Assembly: GCA_039000515.1 (NCBI GenBank)
Contig: JBCFYV010000012.1
Location: forward strand, 129,280,652 to 129,344,651
DNA length: 64,000 nucleotides
Origin: Timema cristinae
Lineage: Eukaryota > Arthropoda > Insecta > Phasmatodea > Timematidae
Direction: 5' to 3'
The notes below the pieces were generated by a model, which was given only the letters and a program-made list of their open reading frames with translations, was not told the DNA's origin and searched no databases. The position numbers were made by a program, and so were the translations under genes. Within the stretch, counting starts at the first letter, position 1. Every line of letters begins with the position of its first letter. Positions 24,501-36,470 of the stretch are shown here, in pieces.

Positions 24501-27500
24501 TGATAGCCCCACATCTCTGTGAGTTTACTATGATGATAGCCCACATCTCTGTGAGTTTACTATGATGATAGCCCCACATCTCTGTGAGTTTACTATGATG
24601 ATAGCCCCACATCTCTGTGAGTTTACTATGATGATAGCCCCACATCTCTGTGAGTTTACTATGATGATAGCCCACATCTCTGTGAGTTTACTATGATGAT
24701 AGCCCCACATCTCTGTGAGTTTACTATGATAATAGCCCCACATTCTCTGTGAGTTTACTATGATGATAGCCCACACTATCTCTGTGATGTTTTACTATGA
24801 TGATAGCCCCACATCTCTGTGAGTTTACTATGATGATAGCCCCACATCTCTGTGAGTTTACTATGATGATAGCCCCACATCTCTGTGAGTTTACTATGAT
24901 GATAGCCCACATCTCTGTGAGTTTACTATGATGATAGCCCCACATCTCTGTGAGTTTACTATGATGATAGCCCACACTCTCTGTGAGTTTTACTATGATG
25001 ATAGCTCCACATCTTGTGAGTTTACTATGATGATAGCTCCACATCTCTGTGAGTTTACTATGATGATAGCCCACATCTCTGTGAGTTTACTATGATGATA
25101 GCCCCACATCTCTGTGAGTTTACTATGATGATACCCCACATCTCTGTGAGTTTACTATGATGATAGCCCCACATCTCTGTGAGTTTACTATGATGATAGC
25201 CCACATCTCTGTGAGTTTACTATGATGATAGCCCCACATCTCTGTGAGTTTACTATGATGATAGCCCCACATCTCTGTGAGTTTACTATGATGATAGCCC
25301 CACATCTCTGTGAGTTTACTATGATGATAGCCCCACATCTCTGTGAGTTTACTATGATGATAGCCCCACATCTCTGTGAGTTTACTATGATGATAGCCCC
25401 ACATCTCTGTGAGTTTACCATGATGATAGCCCACATCTCTGTGAGTTTACTATGATGATAGCCCCACATCTCTGTGAGTTTACTATGATGATAGCCCACA
25501 TCTCTGTGAGTTTACTATGATGATAGCCCCACATCTCTGTGAGTTTACTATGATGATAGCCCACATCTCTGTGAGTTTACTATGATGATAGCCCCACATC
25601 TCTGTGAGTTTACTATGATGATAGCCCCACATCTCTGTGAGTTTACTATGATGATAGCCCCACATCTCTGTGAGTTTACTATGATGATAGCCCACATCTC
25701 TGTGAGTTTACCATGATGATACCCCACATCTCTGTGAGTTTACTATGATGATAGCCCCAACATCTCTGTGAGTTTACTATGATGATAGCCCCACATCTCT
25801 GTGAGTTTACTATGATGATAGCCCACATCTCTGTGAGTTTACTATGATGATAGCTCCACATCTCTGTGAGTTTACTATGATGATAGCCCCACATCTCTGT
25901 GAGTTTACTATGATGATAGCCCCACATCTCTGTGAGTTTACTATGATGATAGCTCCACATCTCTGTGAGTTTACCATGATGATAGCCCCACATCTCTGTG
26001 AGTTTACTATGATGATAGCCCCACATCTCTGTGAGTTTACTATGATGATAGCCCCACATCTCTGTGAGTTTACTATGATGATACCCCACATCTCTGTGAG
26101 TTTACCATGATGATAGCCCCACATCTCTGTGAGTTTACCATGATGATAGCCCCACATCTCTGTGAGTTTACTATGATTATAGCCCCACATCTCTGTGAGT
26201 TTACTATGATGATAGCCCCACATCTCTGTAGTTTACCATGATGATAGCTCCACATCTCTGTGAGTTTACTATGATGATAGCCCCACATCTCTGTGAGTTT
26301 ACTATGATGATAGCTCCAATCTCTGTGAGTTTACTATGATGATATCCCCACATCTCTGTGAGTTTACTATGATGATAGCTCCACATCTCTGTGAGTTACT
26401 ATGATGATAGCTCCACATCTCTGTGAGTTTACTATGATGATAGCCCCACATCTCTGTGAGTTTACTATATGATACCCCACATCTCTGTGAGTTTACCATG
26501 ATGATACCCCACATCTCTGTGAGTTTACTATGATGATAGCCCCACATCTCTGTAGTTTACCATGATGATAGCCCCACATCTCTGTGAGTTTACTATGATG
26601 ATAGCCCCACATCTCTGTAAGTTACCATGATGATAGCTCCACATCTCTGTGAGTTTACTATGATGATAGCCCCACATCTCTGTGAGCTTACATTATGATA
26701 GCCCCACATCTCTGTGAGTTTACTATGATGATATCCCCACATCTCTGTGAGTTTACCATGATGATAGCCCCACATCTCTGTGAGCTTACTATGATGATAG
26801 CCCCACATCTCTGTGAGTTTACTATGATATAACCCCACATCTTTGTGAGTTTACTATGATGATAGCCCCACATCTCTGTGAGCTTACTATGATGATAGCC
26901 CCACCTCTCTGTGAGTTTACTATGATGATAGCCCCACATCTCTGTGAGTTTACTATGATGATTGCCCCACATCTCTGTGAGTTTACCATGATGATAGCAC
27001 CACATCTCTGTGAGTTTACCATGATGATAGCCCCACATCTCTGTGAGTTTACCATGATGATATCCCCACATCTCTGTGAGTTTACTATGATGATAGCCCC
27101 ACATTTCTGTGAGTTTACCATGATGAAGCCCCTTATCTCTGTGAGTTTACCATGATGATAGCCCCACATCTCTGTGAGTTTACTATGATGATAGCCCCAC
27201 ATCTCTGTGAGTTTACTATGATGATATCCCCACATCTCTGTGAGTTTACTATGATGATAGCCCCACATCTCTGTGAGTTTACCATGATGATAGCCCCACA
27301 TCTCTGTGAGTTTACTATGATTATAGCCCCACATCTTTATGAGTTTACTATGATGATAGCCCCACATCTCTGTGATTTACTATGATGATAGACCCACATC
27401 GCTGTAAGTTTACCATGATGATAGCTCCACATCTCTGTGAGTTTACTATGATGATAGCCCCACATCTCTGTGAGCTTACTATGATGATAGCCCCACATCT

Positions 27501-27850
27501 CTGTGAGTTTACCATGATGATAGCCCCACATCTCTGTGAGTTTACCATGATGATAGCCCCACATCTCTGTGAGTTTACCATGATGATAGCCCCACATCTC
27601 TGTGAGTTTACTATGATGATAGCCCCACATCTCTGTGAGTTTACCATGATGATAGCCCCACATCTCTGTGAGTTTACCATGATGATAGCTCCACATCTCT
27701 GTGAGTTTACTATGATGATAGCCCCACATCTCTGTGAGTTTACCATGATGATAGCCCCACATCTCTGTGAGTTTACCATGATGATAGCCCCACATCTCTG
27801 TGAGTTTACCATGATGATAGCCCCCATCTCTGTGAGTTTCTATAGATGAT
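18538..27850 (+). repeat. 9.3-kb minisatellite of 33-bp units (about 280 copies)
   Basis: The units contain ATGATGATAGCCCCACATC followed by TCTGTGAGTTTACT. The array fills almost the whole intron between 17855 and 27868 and stops about 17 bp before the next exon. It is very uniform at 24.0-27.8 kb, with sequence variants (TTTACC for TTTACT, AGCTCC for AGCCCC) grouped in blocks. It is ragged at 18.6-19.5 kb and 22.4-23.3 kb, where most differences are single-base losses. Each unit holds a donor-like TCT|GTGAGT. The many open frames on both strands follow from the 33-bp period and are not genes. Confidence 0.97.
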
Positions 27851-27867
27851 AGCCCTGATGGTTCCAG

Positions 27868-28119
27868 GACAAGTTGGTTGAGCTCCGCATCATGATGGAT
27901 AACTTCTACACTCGCAGCAAAGTGCTGCCGATGCGCTCGCCCCAAGAAGGGCACTTCTATGCAGCGCAGATGAACAGCGAATGGCATCGAGTGTGTCTGA
28001 AGAAGGTGACCGGCCCCCTGCGAGGGATCTTACAGCTGATTGACAGGGGAGGGGAGGTGGAGGACAATTTGAACATGATCTGGGAGCTGAAACCAATATT
28101 CGCATCTCTACCACCCCAG
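27868..28119 (+). CDS. Tudor gene exon 4: extended Tudor domain 1
   Basis: Acceptor tggttccag|GAC and donor CCCCAG|GTGAAA; 84 codons, phase 0. A helical lead-in (LVELRIMMDNFY) is followed by the Tudor core: GHFYAAQMNSEWHRVCLKKV, then ILQLIDRGGEVE, then a stretch ending LKPIFASLPPQ. These are the strands and the L..P.Q end of a Tudor barrel. In the aromatic cage that holds dimethyl-arginine, the F.D.G segment reads LIDRGG, so not all cage aromatics are kept. Confidence 0.88.
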
Positions 28120-28585
28120 GTGAAACAATCTGTTGATACTGGATTGTCATTATTAATTTATTGATCTTCCATGTTCGCCCAAGGGGTTTGGGGGGGGGAT
28201 CCAAGTGAGCCCCCCTCCCGCCCCCAACATCTCACAATTCGATGTGTAGTAGGCTATGATATTACAGTATTAAATTGTAAACTGATTAAAAAGGAGGAAC
28301 AAATATTACATCACAAGTCTTTACTCAAATTTGATTTTGATTCACAACATAATATTCTAAAGTTAATTATACAACTGAATGTTTTGCTGTCGGTTGTATT
28401 TGCCGTGCATTTGATAACATTACAACGTTAGATGTTTAATTTATTCGAACACCTAGATTACCTACAATAAGATGAATCTCATATAGTTGAGTCCACGGAT
28501 ATGGGATATCCTTAAGGACTCAGATACTCCTCTCCTATCCGAGTTTGGTACCTGAGCTCTGATTGAGTGTTTGTCTTGTTTTGAG
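28120..28585. other. Intron, no gene seen
   Basis: Short AT-rich intron between the two Tudor-1 exons, with a poly-G run near 28190. Nothing else was recognised. Confidence 0.6.
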
Positions 28586-28810
28586 GCTGTTTTGTGCAGG
28601 CTGGCAGGTCTGGAAGGATTCTCGGAGGACATCAATCTGAAGGAGCAGGTTTCTGCCAGAATTAACAACAAGGAGTTTGTGGCGGTTGTTTTGTCGAGAA
28701 CTCCATGTGCCAATGTTATGTTGTACGACACCAGCAACAAGGAAACTATCAACATCAACATCAACATGGCCAAGAATATTAGTGAGACCGCGCGGTTTCC
28801 GACACTGCAA
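28586..28810 (+). CDS. Tudor gene exon 5: SN-like extension of Tudor 1
   Basis: Acceptor gttttgag|GCT and donor CTGCAA|GTAAGT; 75 codons, phase 0. It starts AVLCRLAGLEGFSED, the C.L.G motif that follows P.Q in extended Tudor domains, and continues with the SN-like beta strands (EFVAVVLSR, VMLYDTSNKE). The AG at 28586 was preferred over the later gtgcag because it preserves AVLC and the phase. Confidence 0.87.
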
Positions 28811-28844
28811 GTAAGTTCAGGTTACAAACAAACATTCTATCCAG

Positions 28845-29075
28845 TGTGAACTGTGTTCCTCTTGTCCAGTGTGAACTGTGTTCATAACCATCTCTCCTGT
28901 CCATTCCTCCACTGTGTGAACTGTGTTCCTAACCATCTCTCCAGTCCATTCCTCCACTGTGTGAACTGTGTTTCCTCTCTGTCCAGTGTGAACTTTGTTC
29001 CTAACCATCTCTCCTGTCCATTCCTCCATGTGTGAACTGTGTTCCTAACCATCTCTCCTGTCAACTCCTCCAGCG
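28845..29075 (+). repeat. ~45-bp minisatellite, about 5 imperfect copies
   Basis: Imperfect repeats of GTGTGAACTGTGTTCCTAAC and CATCTCTCCTGTCCATTCC begin about 35 bp after the donor at 28811. Copies differ by internal deletions. Short open frames on both strands are by-products. Confidence 0.9.
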
Positions 29076-29570
29076 AGTTAAGTTATCTCAAATTGCCAAC
29101 TTGGGTACCCACAGTCTCGGATCTAGAACCTGCTACCTTCATTTGTCGTATTTCCTCGAGCTCATAACGAGCTTGTTTGGTCAACGTTGAACATTGAAAA
29201 TATTGACGGGCCAAATTAAAAAATAAACTATCTGTATTGTTATCATCGCAAGTAAAACAAATCCCAACTTTCTTATCATTAAAAAATAAAATAGTAGGAC
29301 CCTTTTTTAAAGCAATAATATTAACGCTATATTTATATCAAATATCTGAAACCATTCATTTTTAACAATGGGGTAAATGTCGGGCTCTGAATACTGTGCT
29401 GTTCCTTCTGATGTGAGGTAACACATGTCCACATATGCACACTCCGGGGACGAAACTGAGCAATGTTGGGGAATCGATCCATGTGATAGAAAGAGCAAAC
29501 TATTCCATATCCAACAATGTTTCTCCACGAGTCGCATTGAATGGAAGGAGTGTACTACTGATTGTTTCAG

Positions 29571-29816
29571 GTTGGTGTTCGGCAGACAGCGTGTGTGTCC
29601 TATGTGTGTCCCAGAGAGGGTACACTCTACCTGACTATGGAACACAAGAAATACATCCATTACATGAACATCATGTTCAACTATCTTATGAACACAGACA
29701 ATGAACGGCCGAACATCGTGCGACCCAGTTTCCCCGTGGACCAGAGCAAGATGTATCTGGTCTCTGAGTCGGAGGGCTCCTCCTGGCTTAGAGCCAGGGC
29801 CAACAGGAGCTCTCAG
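29571..29816 (+). CDS. Tudor gene exon 6: end of Tudor 1 unit and start of Tudor 2
   Basis: Acceptor attgtttcag|GTT and donor TCTCAG|GTGAGT; 82 codons, phase 0. The segment VSYVCPREGTLYLTM is the opening strand pair typical of the region before a Tudor core. A helix (HYMNIMFNYLMN) follows, then the core begins with KMYLVSESEGSSWLRARA, which aligns with the G..YLV....WLRA strand of Tudor 2. Confidence 0.87.
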
Positions 29817-31680
29817 GTGAGTACACTAACACTAGCCACCTGTAAGTTACAGAAATAACAGACAGGAGGGTTACAAGAGAATAACAGTATTTTATTTGAT
29901 TAAAATATAGAAAAAGTACAATGATCGATTACCAAAATAATCAAATATGGTCTGATGTAAAAAGGTATCAATATGTATCATAGCACATCGCCAGAATAGG
30001 TTGCCCATATCGCAAATATTATTATTACCCATAGCTATTCATGAAGGATGATTTTGACCATAATGTTTGAATTAGAAACATTTTCATGATTTGACATAGA
30101 AGTTCACTAAAGGTGAAATTGACTAGAAAAATTAGAATTTGAAAGTATAACAATGGCAAATCACCCTGCCTTTACTACGGTCAGCCCACGTAAGTCCGAG
30201 AGTTCAGATACAGAAACTCCCACCATAGATAAATATTATAAAATATCTAAGTAAAACATTACTATCAAAATGGTATATTCTGGCAACATATAAACTTAGT
30301 CGGGCCTACGGTATGAATATCCAGCAAAGACTCCACGAAACAACCAATGTAAATATCTATCTTTACTGGAACTTCCCAAGGCGAATATTTTAATACAACT
30401 AGCCCGCCACTCCAGGGCATAACTCAAACATAATATCTTATAACTGCCATGATTGACGTATGACATTAAGAAAATGGAACAGTGATAAGTGCAAGTGTCC
30501 TGTCAATCTCAGAAAGAACCATCCACTTAGTGGGAGTTAATTTCCCATATAATTACATATGGGGCGATGCACGCTGGCCTCTGTTCAAAGAGAAAACATA
30601 TCTGTCATCCCCCCCCCAAAAAAAAAACAAAAAAACAAAAACAAATGAAATTTACCAGAACGATGGTTAGTATTAAACCAAAAGGTCAGACACCTGGAGC
30701 AAAAATAGAGATCAAGTTCTGATGAGAACAATTAGCAAGGTTCCCCATTGGGTTAAGTTAATATTAATATCTGATTACAGCATATCCCCAAATATAGTAT
30801 ACAAACTCTTCCCATAGTAACATATTTAAATTCGCAAGTCCAAAACAGTCCTCCCATTATTCAAAAGAGAATTTTGACGACTTTAATAAACCCTTAATTT
30901 AATATACTGCTTTCACCTTTTCCAAGTCAACGGTGCATTCAGTGACAATTCTAGCAAAACATCCCAATATATATCAAGCAAACGGGCAGTCATGTCCACA
31001 AGAAAGGAGAGTGGGGAGGAAAGGAGGGTGAAAGGATGGGAAAGGGGTGAAGGAGGGAAGGAACGGGTACTCTGCCGGTCGACCATAAAACTAGAAGAAT
31101 CTTCGAGAATAGCCCAGGCGGAGGAAATGGCAACTAAGTGCGCCGAGTCACCTTCAGTTATTTTTTTCTTGAACGTGGCTTTCTTCTCGAGCCGGCTGTC
31201 GAAAGAAGGCTACGTTTAGTCTATGGAACTGTGTGTTGGAGAGAGGTCAATACTCATGGTCACCAGATTTCGAGTCCAATAGGGCAGAGGGTAAGTGTTA
31301 CTCCATTTGAGTGTACTTGTTACATGTAACACGTTACAGCAACACTAATTGTTGATATTCATGGGCATCCTAGAAATGTGTCTTATTTCATTTATTAATT
31401 ATAGGATAGGTTCATCAAAAGCTTCCAATAATAGTTTCTTATGAATCACTGTTTTTATAACCAAGGAGATTGTTAATAAGGAATATAGGGATACAAGGAA
31501 CAAGAAAGAAAGATGTCACTTTTGTGCATTGGATTATTACCTAGTTGGGCTTTTCTTCATTAAATCTACATTCGTTATTTTATATATTCTTTATTTTAAT
31601 GAATTACTGTATAATTTCTCTTTACAGCGCTAATCAAGTGGACTAAGAATGTAAACACCTACAAGTGTATTATTTCCCCC
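29817..31680. other. Intron, no gene seen
   Basis: AT-rich intron sequence with a poly-C/poly-A stretch at 30610-30640. No coding homology was recognised. Confidence 0.6.
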
Positions 31681-31790
31681 AGCGTTGTGGCAACATGAGT
31701 TCCAACTTTCACACTGTTGCGTTGTGGCAACATGAGTTCCAACTTTCACACTGTTGTGTTGTGGCAACATGAGTTCCAACTTTCACACTA
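31680..31790 (+). repeat. 37-bp tandem repeat, 3 copies
   Basis: Three copies of a unit with GTTGTGGCAACATGAGTTCC then AACTTTCACACT. It is intronic. Confidence 0.92.
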
Positions 31791-32383
31791 ATGTTGTGCA
31801 ATAAGTTTAAATAGAACTTAATATGGATCTTTAAGGAATCGTTCTTGTCTAAAGGTCCTATCATTGATCACCAACTTCATCTTCCTCCCTTTGTTTGTTT
31901 TCTCTTTTCAGAAGTTGCGTTGCTAGTTTCGCTTCTTCCTGATGAGTTATGATATGATGAAACATATGATTGGGCCTATATATTATCTTCAAGAAGAGGC
32001 CATTATCTCTTATCAAGTGGTGGCAGTTTAAAGTGTGCTCATTGTAATAGCCATATTGTGTTTGTATCTATTCCTCATTCCTATATCCTCCTCCATATAT
32101 CACAAAATTTACCTCAAAAAGGGAAAATAGGTTTTACTTAAAGAGTTAATAATCAATATTTTTCAATATTGTAAATCTGCGAAATTTTGAATTAGTTTGA
32201 CATCACTTGCACTTTTCAATATGGTTGATCTCACAAATGTATTTTAAGTGGGTATATTGTGTGTAATATAAAACAAGCTCTTGGTCCTGTATTTGAATCC
32301 AAACTATTGCTAGTTACTAGCGATAGATCGTCACGTGTAACGTTTTAGTGCAAGTTGTGTATAACATTGAGTGTTATTTACAG
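31791..32383. other. Intron, no gene seen
   Basis: AT-rich sequence leading to the acceptor at 32384. Nothing recognisable. Confidence 0.6.
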
Positions 32384-32494
32384 TCGAAGGTGGAAGTGCA
32401 GTGTATAGACCACGGTAAACACGTCATCGTGCATCCAATGCAACTGGTGGTGTTGGAACACCTGTCTCCCGAACTAAGGAGCATTCCTTCACAG
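32384..32494 (+). CDS. Tudor gene exon 7: Tudor 2 core
   Basis: Acceptor tatttacag|TCG and donor TCACAG|GTACAC; 37 codons, phase 0. SKVEVQCIDHGKHVIVHPMQ gives the Tudor V.V.CID.G strand, and the exon ends in LRSIPSQ, the P.Q signature. It joins directly to exon 8, which begins AVQ. Confidence 0.9.
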
Positions 32495-32929
32495 GTACAC
32501 CAACCTTATCACGTCATATTGTTTATTTAATATATAGGTGTGGAAAATGCAATTATTACGGACTTAGTGCAAGACAGCATCAAGTTCAGCTTATTGGATA
32601 AGTGGTCTATGTACGTAGATCTTAATAATCATGACTGCTCTAATTTCTCTCTCTCTGGCAGAACCAAGCGAACAGCTGTGCTCCACACGGGCAAAGGGGG
32701 AGGGGATGTTTACGTATTAACAATTCTAAATCTGTAAAGCCAAACCTATTTTATCAAATGATTAGGAATAGTGAATCAATTAATGTTTCTGGTAATATTA
32801 GAGTATGTTTAAAAATTAATTCTATAATAATGGGTTGATTTTTTTAAACTATTTAAAAAATGACGGATTAAATATTTAAGATATTATATTTGTTAATTAT
32901 GGCTTTATCTGCATCTCGATATCATATCA

Positions 32930-33039
32930 ATTAAATTGAAAAATGATACCTGGACTTTGGAATCAAAACCCAGCCAAACTAATTAAGCCAAAGGTCCCGG
33001 GTTTGATTCCCGCGTCCAGGTGTCATTTTTCAATTTAAT
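32930..33039. repeat. 110-bp palindromic element with a tRNA B-box-like centre
   Basis: The left arm ATTAAATTGAAAAATGATAC and the right arm GTGTCATTTTTCAATTTAAT are inverted complements with one or two mismatches, continuing inward through CCTGGA/TCCAGG. Near the right arm lies CCCGGGTTTGATTCCCGC, which resembles a Pol III B box and T-arm. It looks like a MITE or foldback derived from a tRNA-like sequence. Confidence 0.75.
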
Positions 33040-33339
33040 CAATATTAAAATATAAGTTTAAAACATATTTTATTTTATTTTAAATTATATTTTTGTTCGA
33101 TCCAAGCTCAACTTGATACTGATGAAAAGCCCGCTCAAAATAGACTCGATTCACAGACCCCCAATAGTCATGTTGTGCTTACTATCAACATTACTTGTAT
33201 GCATCTCTTCAAAATGTCGCTCTATGGAATGGTTTGTATTTAAATATGAAATATAAATATATAGTTGAGATAGTTGTCTGGCCACCACACTTACCTGTGT
33301 TAAAAATAGTTGAGATGAAACATTGACACATACAAAAAC

Positions 33340-33510
33340 ACATGTTTGAACATGATTGTGTTATACACCATTCCATTTGACCTGTTTGAACATGATTGTG
33401 TTATACACCACTCCATTAGACCTGTTTGAACATGATTGTGTTATACACCACTCCATTAGACCTGTTTGAACATGATGTGTTATACACCACTCCATTGGAC
33501 CGTGTTTGGA
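33340..33510 (+). repeat. ~40-bp tandem repeat, about 4 copies
   Basis: Four imperfect units with CCTGTTTGAACATGATTGTG and TTATACACCACTCCATT. The region from there to 34150 has no recognisable coding homology. Confidence 0.9.
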
Positions 33511-34155
33511 GTATAACACTGGCCTTTTTCAACTTCGTATATGACACTCAACTGCTGGAGAAAGGCTTGGGTTTCAAGCCCGTATACTGAGCGCAAGTGA
33601 CGCCAGCCCAGCTCTACAACATTCTCCGTGGCCCGTATTCCTTCTACGCCTTTGTAGAACATGCTGGAAGACTACCCCTCCTTGCTCACCAGTTCACAGC
33701 CCTGGCCAGGATGGTTCGGTCGGTCTCGTAGCTATGTATCGACCGATGTTCAACAGAGAGTGGTGAATGTATGTTTGTTAGGGTGGTAGTAGGCCTCGTA
33801 CACGTCTATGAGATATTACATCACAAAGTTAGAGGAATACAAGATGTCTCGGTTAGGTTAAGCCCACGACAAGTTGGATCATTGTCGCTCCACGGAGTAA
33901 GTTCCCTACACGGCCCATATGGCCTGTAGTTTAACTGGAGTGAGTCCCACTCCCAAGCCTGTCCTAATTAGGTAATTAGGAGTAGTATATTTGGTATTAA
34001 TATTTGTTAATACACTAGTTGGGGTGTGCAACTTGTGGATATGCCTCAGCCCTTCTGGCGTGGCCCACGTATAACTTAGTACTCGTTTCAAGCCCCAATC
34101 AGGAGCTGTTGGAGAGCTTTTCTGAGCTTCACTCATCTGTAGTAATGTACTCTAT

Positions 34156-35050
34156 TGTAAGGGTTCTTTCTCCCGCAAACAGTCCACATCCCTGTTTCTA
34201 CACACTATTTATGCCTGCCCGGCTGGCGCCAGTGTAAAACACCCCAGACTTAGCCTCGGGCCTCTGGGTTACCCGAACTCGCCACTGACCGGTATAATTG
34301 ATAAGAAAAAAAAACCTATTATTTCACACCACAACAAAAGAGTTTACAATTACAACATGTCACAAACACTTTTCTTAAGATGATAAATTATGTATTTTCC
34401 TAGAAAAAAAAAAGAATTATTTTGCCTTAAATAATTCTAAAGTTATTTATTCTCACTATCAATGTTTTTCACACTCCAATAAAATAGTCTTATTTATACT
34501 CAATAGCCAGTCCTAGGTAACAACACAAGAGTACCATAGGCTGAATTTACATTATATAAACAACTTTACTACGTGTTTAAAGCAAAAGGAATTTAATATT
34601 CACAGTGATTCTAGTACTGCCAAGAAATGTACTTGTTCTTTGTTAGTATGTTAGCTAACAGCATATGCTGATAAAAAGAATGCACAGTCAATTCAAGGTA
34701 TGAATCGTTACTTACACCAGAGACGCGGCCATGTTCAAAGAAAAGATCACACAATTCCTGGACCAACTGGACCAAATGAGGCACTCAAACAATTGGTTTC
34801 GGGCCCAGGTTCACTTGTCCCCAAGGACATGAATTTTATTAGCACATAATATAAACGAAACACTTCATTACATACGGTAATCATTCCAGGTTCATTTTAA
34901 GCTTGTGGTAAGCCTCAAAATCTTATGGAGCGAGACAACCTTCTCATGCCATCTCTCGACTGAATGTGATACCAACAGCACGGGCCCTGACTCAATCCTG
35001 GCGGCCACGTGTTAGACCACACCCGAGTGCAGGCATCACTAGTCCTTTCA
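34156..35050 (-). repeat. Long terminal repeat (3' LTR of the Gypsy element)
   Basis: Starts TG and ends CA with near-inverted termini (TGTAAGG and CCTTTCA). The right-end remnant at 39998-40045 shares about 45 bp with its end, including CACGTGTTAGACCACACCC. Boundaries rest on the termini and the CTAT duplication, so they are inferred rather than aligned across two full LTRs. Confidence 0.65.
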
Positions 35051-35377
35051 AATGCCCCAAACAGTTTTGGTTCGACCTCGACGCACTGAAACTGTTTTAA
35101 TTAGGCCGGAGATGCATGTTGTAGCGTCCACCTACTATCCTCGCATATTCTTCCTCTAAAACCAAACTACATATACGTTACACAATAAAAAACCAACCCA
35201 TTATAGAGAACGTGCCACCTCAATGCCGCTAAGCGCAACCTACTCTATCTGGTTCGGTTTTTGGTTGACACGAATTCTGTGGGATAAACGCGGGTTTAGC
35301 ATACCACACCAAACTATATATACAAAACAAACAAATAAAATATTATAAAGAAAGAAAACAGTTACTTAAAATGTCGC

Positions 35378-36470
35378 TCACACGTTCGGTTTCCACGGCT
35401 TGAGCAACTCTGAGTTGAATACACCCCGCGCCTGCTGGGTTCCTGGGTCGAACAATACACAGGCATTGCTCCTTCTAATTCCAATTATCTCAAAAGGGCC
35501 GGAATAAGGCAAGAACAACTTTTTGGTCTCCCGTGACCAAAAATCGGACACTGGTGCTTCCTTGAGCAATACCTGGTCTCCAACCTCGTAAGGCTAAGCA
35601 GATGGATTAAGCCCTGTCCCCCGCCTTACCGCGGCACCCTCTAACAGTCCCCGCGGTATCTCTATCAAACGTTCCTTGACCTCTTCCCTGGTCGGTGGAG
35701 TCTCTCCTTCAGGTTTCTTCAATAACCGGATTAAAGAGTCTTGTGAGACCTCACCAAAATGAACTTCATGGGGAGACAGACCCAAAGTCGCATGTATGGT
35801 AGAGTTGGATGTTTCCTCAAACACTTCGTGGGCTGAAAATAGCAGTACATCCGGAGAAATCTCCCCAGTTCTTTCATTACACGCTCGCTAGGGTTTGAAG
35901 CCGGGTGCCTAATCCCCATGCTGGTCAAAGCTCTCTGCCAACGGCCGCTCGTGAACTGAGGCCCGTGGTCACTCAATATTGTTCTCGGTCTTCCCACTTG
36001 TTCCACATATCGCTCCACCTTAGCAACACAAGTCTTGGCGGTAGCCCGTCTCACCAGGTAGAGTCTACACAGTTTGCTGAACGTATCTAGCATCACAAAG
36101 ACATAGGTGACGTTGCCCTTGGAGCGCGGTAAAGGACCAATCAAATCCACGGCCACTAAGACGCCTGGCGCATCAGTTATTATTGGTACCCATGTGTCTG
36201 TGTGGTTCCGCGTACTAAACTTGGCCCGTTGGCACAGTCCACACTTACTAAGTTCGGCACGGACTGTCGCCGCTAGACCAGGCCAGTACACGAACCTCTT
36301 GATGTAGAGGTCACATTTTCTACAACCACAATGCCCTTTAATCAGATGTGCGTGTTTTATGAGAGGTTTCCTTAGAACATCCGGCATAAACACCTTATTT
36401 TGGAACTCTAGAGGGTTCTCAGAAATACTACGCCGGTACAAAATATTATCCTTAATCGCGTAACTCTCTA
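35378..36470 (-). pseudogene. Gypsy integrase region, frameshifted
   Basis: Reading the - strand from about 36.40 kb downwards: an HHCC zinc-binding segment (H..H then C..C in KCGLCQRAK), then the core with VDLIGP, ILSDHGPQF and a region around ERVMKELGR that gives the D, D and E positions. A frameshift near 35.83-35.9 kb separates the core from the C-terminal part, which continues in other frames to a stop at 35378. It would cut and join DNA for insertion; this copy is broken. Confidence 0.85.

Noticed and set aside
19486..27987. Dozens of repetitive open frames in the 33-bp array
   Set aside because: Period of 33 bp without stops in some frames; same motif appears on both strands and in shifted frames; no start or splice logic.
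27874..28164. Tudor 1 open frame taken as a separate 96-codon gene
   Set aside because: It is exon 4 of the Tudor gene read past its donor into the intron.
33480..33662. Short minus-strand frame next to the 40-bp repeats
   Set aside because: Only 60 codons, no recognised motif, and overlaps repeat-derived sequence.
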